DNA of 64,000 bases from Streptomyces sp. NBC_00775 (GCF_036347135.1 NZ_CP108938.1:5580001-5644000), one strand, 5' to 3'; numbered from the stretch's first letter, positions 23,449-31,835 are shown. A program made the numbers and translations. Notes: generated by a model from the letters alone, not told the origin.

Positions 23449-23934
23449 TCAGTTCTGTTGCGCTGTCGCATACGGGTGCGGGTGGAGCGGCCGCTGTGTG
23501 GTGGAGCGGCAGTCGCCGAAGCTCTCGCGCAGCCGGCCCATGAGCGCGATGAGCAGCCCGACCTCGTGGTCGGACCAGTCGCTCAGCCGGTCGGCGAGGA
23601 GCCGCGTGGTGCGCCGGGAGAGCTCGTCGAGCTGCTCCTGACCCGCGGGGGTGAGGTGGAGGATGCGTGAGCGCTTGTCGGCCGGGTCGGGGGACCGTTC
23701 GATCCAGCCCCGGTCCGCGACGTGCGCGACATGGCGGCTGGTCACCGACATGTCCACGGAGAGCAGCTCCGCGAGCCGGCTCATCCGCATCTCGCCGTAC
23801 CGGCCGAGCAGCGTCAGCACGGCGGCGGAGCCCCCGGGGCAGTCGGGCGGCAGGATCCGCCCCATGTCCCTCTTCACGGCACCGATGGCACTGAGCTGAC
23901 GGGCCAACTCCTCGTACTGCGTCTGCTCGGCCAT
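23449..23934 (-). CDS. MarR-family regulator of the adjacent exporter, 161 aa
   Basis: The start ATG 23934 has GGGAGGTG immediately upstream. The winged helix reads YGEMRMSRLAELLSVDMSVT, then SRHVAHVADRGWIERSPDPA and DKRSRILHLTPAGQEQL. It is the first gene of a two-gene operon with the fused MFS exporter, a common arrangement for drug-responsive MarR repressors. Several short palindromes overlap its promoter. Confidence 0.92.
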   Translation of the reverse strand: MAEQTQYEELARQLSAIGAVKRDMGRILPPDCPGGSAAVLTLLGRYGEMRMSRLAELLSVDMSVTSRHVAHVADRGWIERSPDPADKRSRILHLTPAGQEQLDELSRRTTRLLADRLSDWSDHEVGLLIALMGRLRESFGDCRSTTQRPLHPHPYATAQQN

Positions 23935-23950
23935 CGCACCTCCCGTATTC

Positions 23951-23993
23951 GTTGCTTGGGGCAACCATAAATCAAGTTGGTTGCCACAGGCAA
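23951..23993 (-). promoter_or_regulatory. Promoter and MarR operator cluster
   Basis: Nested palindromes are present: GTTGC-TTGGG-GCAAC (23951-23965), GGCAACC with GGTTGCC (23960-23966 and 23979-23985), and TTGCC-ACA-GGCAA (23981-23993). On the minus strand a TTGCCT -35 and a TATGGT -10 at 18-bp spacing overlap them. Confidence 0.55.
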
Positions 23994-24147
23994 ACGAAAT
24001 CCTTTACGTCTGGCCTAAAAACTTGGCAAAGGCAAGTATTGGCGAACGTAAACTTGCAGGTGAGAGGGGATGACTTGGCTGGGAATGCCCTGGGAGTGAG
24101 CGGGGAGGGCGGGACCGTGGCTCCGGAGAACCAGGAGGGCCCCGCAC

Positions 24148-24176
24148 TTGGGCAGCCCTCATGAATTCGCTAGTGT
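24148..24176 (+). promoter_or_regulatory. Leaderless promoter of the 65-aa membrane protein
   Basis: TTGGGC (24148-24153) and TAGTGT (24171-24176) are spaced 17 bp apart. The -10 box ends 8 bases before ATG 24185. Confidence 0.55.
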
Positions 24177-24184
24177 CCTGACCC

Positions 24185-24382
24185 ATGGCAAACACCCAGG
24201 GCCCCGAGGGCAACTACGACCCCGCGGGCAGCACCCAGATGTTCCGTGCCTTCGTCGACGAGGCCCCCCAGAGCCGTCAGCAGCAGGCCGTCGCTCCGGC
24301 GGGCCCCCGCGTCGGCCTCATCGTCGGCGTGGTCCTCGCCGTCGTGGTCGTGGCGGCCGTGGCCTGGCTCGCGCTCAAGTAA
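24185..24382 (+). CDS. Small C-terminally anchored membrane protein, 65 aa
   Basis: A polar, glutamine-rich N-terminus (MANTQGPEGNYDPAGSTQMF) is followed by one hydrophobic helix at residues about 43-63 (VGLIVGVVLAVVVVAAVAWL) and a final ALK. There is no ribosome binding site; a good promoter ends 8 bases before the ATG. I do not know a function. A tail-anchored topology is inferred. Confidence 0.7.
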   Translation: MANTQGPEGNYDPAGSTQMFRAFVDEAPQSRQQQAVAPAGPRVGLIVGVVLAVVVVAAVAWLALK

Positions 24383-24473
24383 CACTCAAGGACGTGAACA
24401 GGGGCGAGTAACGCGAGACGGGTGAACGGCCCCCGGGTGGGGCCCGAGCCCTGCTTCCGGCGGGGGCCGAGCC

Positions 24474-25268
24474 CTACTTCCACCGGACGGACACGTCCCG
24501 CGTCTCGATGTGCATGCCCAGCGGCACGCGCCACGCGTCGACGCACACCGTCCAGGTCTTGTCCTTCTTCGCGCCGGCGGCGATCGGTGCGGGAAGGTCC
24601 TCGATGGACTCGATCGTCGCCCAGTCGATCCCGAGCGCCCCGATGATGTGCGTCCCGAAGGTCACCGTGCCCGAACGCACCGCCGTGCCGCCGGTGTTGC
24701 GGAACGAGACGGTCACCTTCTCGCACCACCGCTGATCGGTGGCCTCGCGCGAGGGATCGCCCACGCTGAGCACGGCGGGCCCGGCGCTCGCCGTGGACCC
24801 GGGGGCCGTCGGGGCCGGCGACGCGGACGTGCTTCCCGAACCTCCGCTCGCGCCACCTGAGTTGCCGCTCCCGGACGAGGGTGTCGACGTACCGCCGCTG
24901 CCGTCGGCTGTTCCGCCGCCGCCCTGATCGCTGGTGCCGGATCCCGAAGTCGTCTCACCGGAGCCGGAGTTCGAAGCCGAGGTCGAGCTCGATGTCGAGG
25001 TCGATTCCCCGGAGCCCGAACTCCCGGAAGTTCCCGCCCCCTTGGAGCCGGCCGCCGTGCCGCCCTTCAGTGGCATCAGTGACACATCCCCCGTGGGGGC
25101 GACCACCGCGCCCGACGCCCGGGGTGAACCCCCGGCGGCTCCGACGGCGACGTATCCGTCCCCGCCGCCACCGCTTCCGCAGGCGGCCAGCACCGTACCC
25201 AGGCAGACCACAGTCGCCGAGGCACCCACAAGGGCACCTCGGCGACCACGTATCGACTCTCGACGCAT
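24474..25268 (-). CDS. Lipoprotein with Ser/Gly-rich linker and C-terminal beta domain, 264 aa
   Basis: A signal peptide with lipobox LAAC (cysteine about residue 30) indicates a lipid-anchored protein. Residues about 65-160 are a Ser/Gly/Thr low-complexity spacer. The C-terminal 100 residues form a globular domain: WCEKVTVSFRNTGGTAVRSG, then TVTFGTHIIGALGIDWATIE and KTWTVCVDAWRVPLGMHIET, with two cysteines that may pair. The domain looks like a secreted immunoglobulin-like fold. Function is unknown. Confidence 0.8.
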   Translation of the reverse strand: MRRESIRGRRGALVGASATVVCLGTVLAACGSGGGGDGYVAVGAAGGSPRASGAVVAPTGDVSLMPLKGGTAAGSKGAGTSGSSGSGESTSTSSSTSASNSGSGETTSGSGTSDQGGGGTADGSGGTSTPSSGSGNSGGASGGSGSTSASPAPTAPGSTASAGPAVLSVGDPSREATDQRWCEKVTVSFRNTGGTAVRSGTVTFGTHIIGALGIDWATIESIEDLPAPIAAGAKKDKTWTVCVDAWRVPLGMHIETRDVSVRWK

Positions 25269-25366
25269 CGCGCCAGTGTGGCTGACGATCCGTCAATTAT
25301 GAACCCTCGGGAGGCTCCTGAGGCGAACCTCGGTCGGAGCCCCAAGCCGGAGCCCCAGTCCGAGCC

Positions 25367-26290
25367 TCAGTCGGAGATGAGCCCTTCCCGCAGCTGCGCC
25401 AGGGTCCGGGTCAGCAGTCGGGAGACGTGCATCTGCGAGATGCCGACCTCCTCGCCGATCTGCGACTGGGTCATGTTCGCGAAGAAGCGGAGCATGATGA
25501 TCCGGCGCTCGCGGGGCGGGAGCTTGGCGAGCAGCGGCTTGAGGGACTCGCGGTACTCGACGCCCTCCAGGGCCGTGTCCTCGTAGCCGAGGCGGTCCGC
25601 GAGGGAGCCCTCGCCGCCGTCGTCCTCGGGGGCGGGGGAGTCGAGGGACGAGGCGGTGTACGCGTTGCCCACGGCGAGGCCGTCGACGACGTCCTCCTCG
25701 GACACGCCCAGGACCGCGGCGAGTTCGGTGACCGTCGGAGACCGGTCGAGCTTCTGCGAGAGCTCGTCGCTGGCCTTGGTGAGGGCCAGGCGCAGCTCCT
25801 GGAGGCGGCGCGGGACGCGGACGGACCACGACGTGTCGCGGAAGAACCGCTTGATCTCGCCGACGACCGTCGGCATCGCGAAGGTCGGGAACTCCACACC
25901 GCGTTCGCAGTCGAAGCGGTCGATCGCCTTGATCAGGCCGATGGTGCCGACCTGGACGATGTCCTCCATCGGCTCGTTGCGGGAGCGGAAGCGCGCTGCC
26001 GCGTACCGGACGAGCGGGAGGTTGAGCTCGATGAGCGTGTCCCGGACATAGGCGCGCTCAGGGCTGTTCTCGCCGAGTGCGGCGAGCCGCAGGAACAGGG
26101 AGCGGGACAGGGTGCGGGTGTCGATGGCGCCCGAGGACTCGGGGGCCTTGACGGCTTCGGGGGCCGGGGCGGCCGGAGCGGCGTCGGGGGCCGGAAGGGC
26201 CGGGACATCGTGAAGCGCGTCGTGCGTCTCGGGCGCTGCTTCGCTCTTCGTGAGCGTGAGCACCTTCGAGCTGCCCTGGTCTGCGGACAT
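25367..26290 (-). CDS. sigN: SigB/SigF-group RNA polymerase sigma factor (SigN-like), 307 aa
   Basis: The start ATG 26290 follows AAAGGGGGTG. After a Pro/Ala-rich leader (about 1-60) come region 2 ([20 protein letters not shown], then [20 protein letters not shown]), region 3 (RVPRRLQELRLALTKASDEL) and region 4 (LPPRERRIIMLRFFANMTQS then [17 protein letters not shown]). It is a paralogue of the sigma factor encoded 244 bases upstream, and both blocks [11 protein letters not shown] are identical. In S. coelicolor the corresponding neighbours are SigN and SigF. The symbol is assigned by that recalled order and is less certain than the family. Confidence 0.85.
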   Translation of the reverse strand: MSADQGSSKVLTLTKSEAAPETHDALHDVPALPAPDAAPAAPAPEAVKAPESSGAIDTRTLSRSLFLRLAALGENSPERAYVRDTLIELNLPLVRYAAARFRSRNEPMEDIVQVGTIGLIKAIDRFDCERGVEFPTFAMPTVVGEIKRFFRDTSWSVRVPRRLQELRLALTKASDELSQKLDRSPTVTELAAVLGVSEEDVVDGLAVGNAYTASSLDSPAPEDDGGEGSLADRLGYEDTALEGVEYRESLKPLLAKLPPRERRIIMLRFFANMTQSQIGEEVGISQMHVSRLLTRTLAQLREGLISD

Positions 26291-26404
26291 GCCACCCCCT
26301 TTGGGTCGCGGACGGTCGCGGCAGTCGCTCCCGTCGGAGGAACGCAGCCTCCACCTGAATACCGGAGGCGGGGCCGCGGCAAACGCGCTTCCGGAAGAAT
26401 GTCA

Positions 26405-26440
26405 CATGTCGGCAACACGCTGTAGTGACATGTCGACATG
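26405..26440. promoter_or_regulatory. CATGTCG motifs and palindrome upstream of sigN
   Basis: CATGTCG occurs at 26405-26411 and again in the perfect 12-bp palindrome CATGTCGACATG (26429-26440), between sigF and sigN. This is a possible regulator site. The protein that binds it is unknown. Confidence 0.4.
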
Positions 26441-26534
26441 GAAGGGGTGAATAGGCCCTGGAAAGAGGGGGTCTGACGGTCTTTCAGCGCTGAACTGTCG
26501 GAAAAGGAGCCATCGAGCGATTCGCTCCTACCGG

Positions 26535-27440
26535 TTATGCCTCGATCCTGTTTGCGGATCGAAGACGCGCGAAACTACGGGCGAGCAGCCTTGACACATG
26601 CATCTGGGAGACTCCCAGCTCGGCGCTGATCTGTGACTGCGTCAGATTGCTGTAGTAGCGCAGAAGAAGGATCCGTTGCTCGCGCTCGGGCAGCTGTACG
26701 AGCAGATGCCGTACGAGGTCGCGGTGTTCGACCCCGTCGAGTGCCGGGTCCTCGTAGCCGAGCCGGTCGAGCAGTCCCGGCAGCCCGTCGCCCTCCTGGG
26801 CCGCTTCGAGGGAGGTCGCGTGGTACGAGCGGCCCGCCTCGATGCAGGACAGCACCTCCTCCTCGGTGATGCGCAGCCGTTCGGCGATCTCGGCGGTCGA
26901 GGGTGAGCGCCCGAAGGCTGTCGTCAGGTCCTCCGTCGCGCTGTTCACCTGCACCCACAGCTCGTGCAGCCGGCGCGGTACGTGGACGGTGCGGACGTTG
27001 TCGCGGAAGTACCGCTTGATCTCGCCGACGACGGTCGGCATCGCGAAGGTCGGGAACTGCACGCCCCGGTCCGGGTCGAACCGGTCGATGGCGTTGATCA
27101 GCCCGATGGTCCCGACCTGGACCACGTCCTCCATGGGCTCGTTGCGGCTGCGGAAGCGCGCTGCCGCGTACCGGACGAGCGGGAGGTTGGCCTCGATGAG
27201 CGCCCCGCGTACGCGGTTGTGCTCCGCGGTGCCCGGCTGCAGGGTCTTGAGCTGGCCGAAGAGGACCTGGGTGAGGGCCCGGGTGTCGGCGCCGCGGCGC
27301 CGCTCCGGCGCGGGGTCCTGCGCGACCTCCTGGGTGATTTCCTGCGTGACTTCCGGGGTGGCTTCCTGGGGTGGTGCCGGGGTCGGCGCCTGGGCCGGGG
27401 CCGGGGCTTCCTCCTGGGGCGGCGCAGTACTGGCCGACAC
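26535..27440 (-). CDS. sigF: Late-sporulation sigma factor SigF, 301 aa
   Basis: The sequence from [15 protein letters not shown] through the final [10 protein letters not shown] closely matches the SigF that I know from Streptomyces, which acts late in spore maturation. Regions 2 ([20 protein letters not shown]), 3 ([20 protein letters not shown]) and 4 ([20 protein letters not shown]) are intact. GTG 27440 (MSASTAPP) was chosen because AGAGG lies at suitable spacing and it matches the known SigF N-terminus. The reading frame stays open further up to 27491. The N-terminus is a Pro/Gln/Glu repeat region. SigB-group factors are usually held by anti-sigma factors; none is encoded nearby. Confidence 0.9.
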   Translation of the reverse strand: MSASTAPPQEEAPAPAQAPTPAPPQEATPEVTQEITQEVAQDPAPERRRGADTRALTQVLFGQLKTLQPGTAEHNRVRGALIEANLPLVRYAAARFRSRNEPMEDVVQVGTIGLINAIDRFDPDRGVQFPTFAMPTVVGEIKRYFRDNVRTVHVPRRLHELWVQVNSATEDLTTAFGRSPSTAEIAERLRITEEEVLSCIEAGRSYHATSLEAAQEGDGLPGLLDRLGYEDPALDGVEHRDLVRHLLVQLPEREQRILLLRYYSNLTQSQISAELGVSQMHVSRLLARSFARLRSANRIEA

Positions 27441-27578
27441 GGTCAACGCCACCTCTTCATTCGTCAACACAACCGTCAACTCATCCCTCAAAAGCGGTCA
27501 TAGCATCACAAGACATGTGCACTGTGTGCAAGCACCGCATAACGCCGTGTTGAGGGAGAGTTGGGGCATAAGACGTGA

Positions 27579-27610
27579 AAAGCCCCCCGCCAGTTCGGGC
27601 GAGGGGCTTC
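27579..27610 (-). terminator. Terminator after the Dabb gene
   Basis: AAGCCCC (27580-27586) pairs with GGGGCTT (27603-27609), extended by an imperfect CCGCC/GGGCG stem. It lies about 35 bases after the Dabb stop and before sigF. Confidence 0.7.
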
Positions 27611-27644
27611 GGAGCGGCAGCGCTCGGAAGGCCGGCGGCAGGGC

Positions 27645-27938
27645 TCAGAACGGATAGTCGGCGATCACCCAGGTCGAGAACTCCCGCCACAGCACGGCGG
27701 CCGCCTGGTGCGCCGGGTGCTCCAAGTACCGCTTCAGGGCGTCGGCGTCGTCGACGGCGGAGTTGATCGCGAAGTCGTACGCGATGGGCCGGTCGGTGAT
27801 GTTCCAGTCGCATTCCCAGAACCGCAGCTCGGGAATCCGGTCGCCGAGCGCGCGGAAGGCGGCGACGCCCTCGACGGCGCGCGGGTCGTCGCGCTCGACG
27901 CCCTCGTTGAGCTTGAAGAGGACCAGATGGCGGATCAC
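27645..27938 (-). CDS. Dabb (stress-responsive alpha/beta barrel) domain protein, 97 aa
   Basis: The GTG at 27938 (MIRHLVLFKL) is preferred to the GTG at 27944 because AAGGAG abuts the latter with no spacer. The single Dabb domain runs the full length: VIRHLVLFKLNEGVERDDPR, then IPELRFWECDWNITDRPIAY and LKRYLEHPAHQAAAVLWREF. These ferredoxin-like proteins form dimers. Some act in stress responses or as cyclases; the role here is unknown. It is adjacent to the spore sigma factor gene in a conserved order. Confidence 0.85.
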   Translation of the reverse strand: MIRHLVLFKLNEGVERDDPRAVEGVAAFRALGDRIPELRFWECDWNITDRPIAYDFAINSAVDDADALKRYLEHPAHQAAAVLWREFSTWVIADYPF

Positions 27939-27969
27939 GGGCACTCCTTGGTGGTGCGAGGGACGCCTC

Positions 27970-28149
27970 TCAGTTCTTGGCCCCGTCGGCGACCCATGTC
28001 ATGAAGTCGCCGATGGCCTGAGCGGCACTCGATATGCCCTCGAACCCTATCTGGACGTAATCGGCGGCCTTGGCGGGATCTGTGATGATCACGTACAACG
28101 CGAAGACCACGAGCACATAGACGGCGATCTTCTTCGAATTCACCGCCAT
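27970..28149 (-). CDS. Small membrane-anchored protein, 59 aa
   Basis: ATG 28149 has GGGAGGCC just upstream, and a TACACT -10-like box lies about 54 bases further up (28208-28203 on the minus strand). Residues about 7-22 form a hydrophobic helix (IAVYVLVVFALYVIIT). The amphipathic remainder is DPAKAADYVQIGFEGISSAA and so on to VADGAKN. It appears to be a genuine short gene next to the Dabb gene. Function is unknown. Confidence 0.7.
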   Translation of the reverse strand: MAVNSKKIAVYVLVVFALYVIITDPAKAADYVQIGFEGISSAAQAIGDFMTWVADGAKN

Positions 28150-28522
28150 CGCGGCCTCCCCTGTGACTGCTGCGCCCGGTGGGCCCCCTGTTGCCGGCGG
28201 CGAGTGTAACCTTCACGCCGCTTTTAAGGACCAACGGCCCGCTGGTCGAGGCCCTTTGCCGAGCCGTTCCGGGGGTGCGGTGGCCCAGGATGGATGGTGA
28301 GCCCGGCGGTTCTGGCAGGAGTCCGCGGGGCGGGACGGACCCCACTGCGGGGTCCCCGCCGCAAGCTTCCCCCGATACGCGGCGCGGACTTGCGGGTCCC
28401 TCTCCACCGGGGGAAGCGGCTTGTCCCCCAGATGCCGCTTCCCCCGTCCTTCTTCCTTCTTCCGCACTTCTGAGTCCTGCGTCTTCCCTCTTCTTCTTTC
28501 CTTCTTTTGACCGTGTACGCAC
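28150..28522. other. Intergenic region without recognised gene
   Basis: Apart from the probable minus-strand promoter near 28208 I see no coding frame with usable start, ribosome binding site and plausible protein. The frames here give Arg/Pro/Gly-rich shadows. Bases 28440-28510 are C/T-rich on the plus strand. Confidence 0.6.
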
Positions 28523-28552
28523 GAAGGGCCCCGTCTTTCGACGGGGCCCTTC
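28523..28552 (-). terminator. Terminator of tRNA-Ser(CGA)
   Basis: A perfect 13-bp stem (28523-28535 with 28540-28552) closes a TTTC loop, 5 bases after the tRNA end on the minus strand. Confidence 0.85.
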
Positions 28553-28557
28553 TCAAG

Positions 28558-28642
28558 CGGTAGCGGAGGGATTTGAACCCTCGGTGACTTGCGCCACACT
28601 CGCTTTCGAGGCGAGCTCCTTCGGCCGCTCGGACACGCTACC
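28558..28642 (-). tRNA. tRNA-Ser(CGA)
   Basis: This class II tRNA has acceptor arms GGTAGCG/CGCTACC and a G discriminator. The anticodon stem CTCGC/GCGAG encloses CTCGAAA, giving anticodon CGA. It has a long variable arm and a T arm with GGTTCAAATCC. CCA is not encoded. Confidence 0.95.
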
Positions 28643-28652
28643 GAGGGAGACC

Positions 28653-29177
28653 TTACCCCAAGGTGGGCCGTGGTCTGAAATCCGTTTGGCGGTCCCGGAA
28701 GAAGTCGGTGAGCGTGCGCGCGCACTCGTCGGCGAGGACGCCCTCGATCACCTCGGGCCGGTGGTTGAGCCGCCGGTCGCGTACGAGGTCCCAGAGGGAG
28801 CCGGCCGCGCCCGCCTTCTCGTCCCGGGCCCCGTACACGACCCGGTCCACCCGGGACTGCACGAGCGCGCCCGCGCACATCACGCAGGGCTCCAGGGTGA
28901 CGACGAGCGTGCAGCCGGACAGCCGCCACTCGCCGAGCTCCGCGGCGGCCCTGCGCAGCGCGAGGACCTCGGCGTGCGCCGTCGGATCGCCGGTGGCCTC
29001 GCGTTCGTTGTGCCCGGCCGCGAGCACCGTCGTACCGTCCGGGGACAGCACGACAGCGCCGACGGGAACATCCCCGCCCCGGACGGCCCGGTGGGCCTCG
29101 TCCAGGGCGAGCCGCATGGCGGCCCGCCAGCGGTCGCGTACCGGATCGGGCTGTGGAGTTTCCTCGGCGGTGCTCAC
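28653..29177 (-). CDS. tadA: tRNA-specific adenosine deaminase TadA, 174 aa
   Basis: TadA converts the wobble adenosine of tRNA-Arg(ACG) to inosine; the matching tRNA-Arg(ACG) gene is in this window at 547. The zinc site is H68-A-E70 with proton-shuttle E70, and P97-C98-V-M-C101. The body GDVPVGAVVLSPDGTTVL and RVDRVVYGARDEKAGAAGSL is typical. The GTG start lies 6 bases after TAGGTT, which contains the stop codon of the preceding gene, so the message may be leaderless or coupled. Confidence 0.93.
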   Translation of the reverse strand: MSTAEETPQPDPVRDRWRAAMRLALDEAHRAVRGGDVPVGAVVLSPDGTTVLAAGHNEREATGDPTAHAEVLALRRAAAELGEWRLSGCTLVVTLEPCVMCAGALVQSRVDRVVYGARDEKAGAAGSLWDLVRDRRLNHRPEVIEGVLADECARTLTDFFRDRQTDFRPRPTLG

Positions 29178-29186
29178 GCGGGGAAC

Positions 29187-29729
29187 CTAGCGGACGGTCT
29201 CCAGGACCTCCGCCGCACCCAGGGCGTCGGCGATCGTGCTGAGCGCGTCGCCTTCGTCCAGGGTGAGCAGTTCCTTCTCGCTCACTCCGAGGTCCGCGAG
29301 GATGGCAAGGTCCCCGACGGGGCTGTGCGAGACGGCGTCGGCGGACACGCTCTCGTCCTCGTCGTCGTCGGAGTCGTTTTCGTGGTCGGGTTCACCGTCC
29401 TCCGTGCCGTCCAGGTCGAGGGAGTCCAGGTCGGCGTCGTCGTCGCCCGGATCCCGTCCTAGTAGTTCGTCCGTGAGCAGGATCTCGCCGTACGAGCTGC
29501 GGGAAGCGGCGGCGGCGTCCGAGACGTAGATGCGAGGGTCCTCCTCGCCGTCCACGCGGACGACGCCGAACCACGCGTCCTCCTGCTCGATGAGTACGAG
29601 GACCGTGTCCGCCTCCGAGGCTTCACGGGCCAGGTCGGTCAGATCCGACAGGCTCTCCACATCGTCGAGCTCTGTGTCGCTCGCTTCCCACCCGTCTTCG
29701 GTGCGCGCGAGCAGTGCGGCGAAGTACAC
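29187..29729 (-). CDS. tRNA adenosine deaminase-associated protein, 180 aa
   Basis: GTG 29729 (MYFAALLARTEDGWEASD) has GGGAGAG at good spacing, and the similarity begins there. The N-terminal half is globular (LVLIEQEDAWFGVVRVDGEE, then DPRIYVSDAAAASRSSYGEI). An Asp/Glu-rich stretch (about 110-145) follows, then the helical C-terminus ILADLGVSEKELLTLDEG. It matches the actinobacterial family always found beside tadA. It is separated from tadA by 9 bases on the same strand. The molecular role is unproven. Confidence 0.88.
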   Translation of the reverse strand: MYFAALLARTEDGWEASDTELDDVESLSDLTDLAREASEADTVLVLIEQEDAWFGVVRVDGEEDPRIYVSDAAAASRSSYGEILLTDELLGRDPGDDDADLDSLDLDGTEDGEPDHENDSDDDEDESVSADAVSHSPVGDLAILADLGVSEKELLTLDEGDALSTIADALGAAEVLETVR

Positions 29730-29991
29730 CGTGACTCTCCCACTGGTCGTAGGCGTGCCGGTTGGGGGTCCCCCCGGCGGAGGTCGATGGGCGGGGCGTG
29801 CTGCTCTGAGCCCCACCCACTCGGAATCGTGGCAGAAACAGAGCGTTCAGGGGACGTCTTCGGCCTGCTGTGTCTGCCTCTTTTGATCGCTAACAGCGGA
29901 TCGTACGCGGCTGTCGGCGTCACGTAAGCACCTCCCGGCCCAGACACGGGCTCGTGCGGCCCGGGCGGGGGCATGGGCTCACGGCGGGCGG

Positions 29992-30174
29992 CTACCAGCG
30001 GAAGGTGCGCATACGCATGGCGTGGCGCAGTCGTGCGGCCTTGGCGCGGCGGGGCTGGACCCGGTCGCGCAGCTCGCGCGCCTCGGTCAGTTCCCGCAGG
30101 AACTGGGCGCGCCGCCGCCTGCGCTCGGCGTCGGTCTCCACCTGCTCGGGGGACTCCTCTTCCGGGTTCCGCAT
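29992..30174 (-). CDS. Small basic hypothetical protein, 60 aa
   Basis: The start ATG 30174 gives [20 protein letters not shown] and ends AMRMRTFRW. The protein is a strongly charged helix: acidic for the first 16 residues, then Arg-rich. It is divergent from upp. There is no signal or membrane segment. Possible nucleic-acid binding is inferred from the charge only. An alternative start is GTG 30180. Confidence 0.65.
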   Translation of the reverse strand: MRNPEEESPEQVETDAERRRRRAQFLRELTEARELRDRVQPRRAKAARLRHAMRMRTFRW

Positions 30175-30309
30175 AGACACACCACCCCAGGTCCGTCCCT
30201 CCCACTTTCCCTCTGATGGGCGGTTTGATGCCAGCGGTCGGGTGACATCGCGGGCCGGACCTTGCCGGGCCCGGCAAGGCGAGGCAGTGGCGGGCGCCCG
30301 CAGCCCGGC

Positions 30310-30315
30310 TACTGT
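30310..30315 (+). promoter_or_regulatory. -10 box of upp (leaderless)
   Basis: TACTGT ends 7 bases before ATG 30323. No ribosome binding site is visible. Confidence 0.5.
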
Positions 30316-30322
30316 TGTGGAC

Positions 30323-30958
30323 ATGCGTCTCCACGTCGTCGACCACCCCCTGGTCGCCCATAAGCTCACCACCCTGCGCGACCAGCGCACCGACTCCGCG
30401 ACCTTCCGGCGGCTCGCCGACGAGCTGGTCACCCTGCTCGCCTACGAGGCCACCAGGGACGTACGCACGGAGCAGGTCGACATCGTGACCCCGGTCGCCT
30501 CCACGACGGGCGTCAAGCTCTCCTACCCGCGCCCCCTCGTCGTGCCGATCCTGCGCGCGGGCCTCGGCATGCTCGACGGCATGGTGCGGCTGCTGCCGAC
30601 CGCCGAGGTGGGCTTCCTGGGCATGGTGCGCGACGAGGAGACGCTCCAGGCCTCCACGTACGCCACCCGCATGCCGGACGACCTCTCCGGGCGCCAGGTG
30701 TACGTCCTGGACCCGATGCTGGCCACCGGCGGCACGCTCGTCGCGGCGATCCAGGAGCTGATCAAGCGCGGCGCCGACGACGTCACCGCCGTGGTCCTCC
30801 TCGCCGCCCCCGAGGGCGTTGAGGTCATGGAGCGCGAACTGGCGGGCACGCCGGTCACCGTCGTCACGGCCTCGGTCGACGAGCGGCTCAACGAGCACGG
30901 TTACATCGTGCCGGGGCTGGGCGACGCGGGAGACCGGATGTACGGCGCGGCGGAGTGA
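30323..30958 (+). CDS. upp: Uracil phosphoribosyltransferase
   Basis: The enzyme has 211 residues and converts uracil and PRPP to UMP in pyrimidine salvage. The PRPP-binding loop [11 protein letters not shown] (residues 128-137) and the uracil-binding C-terminus [15 protein letters not shown] are intact. [12 protein letters not shown] and [10 protein letters not shown] are family blocks. Length and order match Streptomyces Upp. A TACTGT box lies 7 bases before the ATG. A hairpin terminator follows. Confidence 0.97.
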   Translation: MRLHVVDHPLVAHKLTTLRDQRTDSATFRRLADELVTLLAYEATRDVRTEQVDIVTPVASTTGVKLSYPRPLVVPILRAGLGMLDGMVRLLPTAEVGFLGMVRDEETLQASTYATRMPDDLSGRQVYVLDPMLATGGTLVAAIQELIKRGADDVTAVVLLAAPEGVEVMERELAGTPVTVVTASVDERLNEHGYIVPGLGDAGDRMYGAAE

Positions 30959-31005
30959 CTCGCGGGTTCCCGGTGGAGTGACTCCCGGGTTCCCCAAAGG
31001 ATTTC

Positions 31006-31036
31006 GGCCGTACGGGGCTTTCGGCTCCGTACGGCC
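31006..31036 (+). terminator. Terminator of upp
   Basis: GGCCGTACGG (31006-31015) pairs perfectly with CCGTACGGCC (31027-31036). The sequence TTCTTGG follows. It also faces the convergent LytR-C gene. Confidence 0.8.
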
Positions 31037-31091
31037 TTCTTGGTTCTGCGGGACTGCCGTCCCGTACGCCTTTCCCGGCCGTACGCGGCTC

Positions 31092-31745
31092 TCAGCAGCT
31101 CTTCGAGGAGGTGGAGGGCGCCGGTGCGGGCTTGGCCAGGACGGCCAGGGCCTTGTCGGCGTCGTCCTTCTTCGTCAGCGACTTGAAGCCGGTGCCGATG
31201 ATGAGGTCGACCTCGGTGGCCTTGTCGCGGCCGTCGGTCTTCAACTCGGCGCCGGGGAGCTGGGTGTTGAGGACGGGCAGCGCGGCCGAGTAGGCCGACT
31301 TCGCGCCGAGGAGTATCCCGGCGCCCTCGACCTTCTTGTCGTACGCGTCCGTCGCGTTGCCCACGTCGCCGATCTTGAAGCCGCGCTTCTCCAGCTCGTC
31401 CGCGGTTTCCTTGGCCAGCCCGCTGCGGGGCGTGGCGTTCAGGACGTTCACGGTGATCTGGCCGGGCTTGGGCAGCGTCTTGGCGGTGGCGGCGGCCGGT
31501 GTGGCCGACGCGCTGACCTTCGTCGCGCAGTCCGCCTTGGGGCCCGCCGCCGTCGCCTTGTCGCCGCCGCCCGTGAAGACGTCGATGAGCTGCAGGGTCC
31601 CCCACCCGATCAGCCCGAGTGCGGTGACGGAGGCGACGACCAGGAACACGAGCCTGCGGCGCCCTCGGGGCCGGCGCATCCGCGGGTACTTGTCCCCCGT
31701 GATCCGGTACTGGCCGCCCATGCCAGGGGGAGTGAGCATGCTCAT
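31092..31745 (-). CDS. LytR C-terminal-domain envelope protein, 217 aa
   Basis: An arginine-rich cytoplasmic start (about 1-31) is followed by one membrane helix (LVFLVVASVTALGLIGWGTL) and an Ala/Thr-rich spacer. The LytR_C domain runs from about 95 to 200 (ITVNVLNATPRSGLAKETAD, ELEKRGFKIGDVGNATDAYD, ATEVDLIIGTGF). The catalytic LytR-CpsA-Psr domain is absent, so it is not a cell-wall ligase itself. TACGCT lies 6 bases before the ATG, suggesting a leaderless message. It probably acts in cell-wall attachment. Confidence 0.88.
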   Translation of the reverse strand: MSMLTPPGMGGQYRITGDKYPRMRRPRGRRRLVFLVVASVTALGLIGWGTLQLIDVFTGGGDKATAAGPKADCATKVSASATPAAATAKTLPKPGQITVNVLNATPRSGLAKETADELEKRGFKIGDVGNATDAYDKKVEGAGILLGAKSAYSAALPVLNTQLPGAELKTDGRDKATEVDLIIGTGFKSLTKKDDADKALAVLAKPAPAPSTSSKSC

Positions 31746-31751
31746 GGGCGC

Positions 31752-31757
31752 AGCGTA
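31752..31757 (-). promoter_or_regulatory. -10 box of the LytR-C gene (leaderless)
   Basis: TACGCT on the minus strand ends 6 bases before ATG 31745. Confidence 0.5.
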
Positions 31758-31835
31758 GTGCGCCGCGGCGGCGATAACTACTAGATGATCATTGCCCGGC
31801 GGTCAGTTCAACCCATTGGGGTCAAGCCGTGGCCA

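Noticed and set aside
20351..23641. Open plus-strand frame of over 1000 codons
   Set aside because: It is the shadow of the minus-strand YceI and MFS genes. Its translation is Arg/Gly/Asp-rich with no domain, and the minus frames show clear motifs.
28150..28522. Minus-strand frame running through the gap next to tRNA-Ser(CGA)
   Set aside because: The translations are Arg/Pro/Gly-rich, cross the tRNA and terminator, and lack ribosome binding sites.
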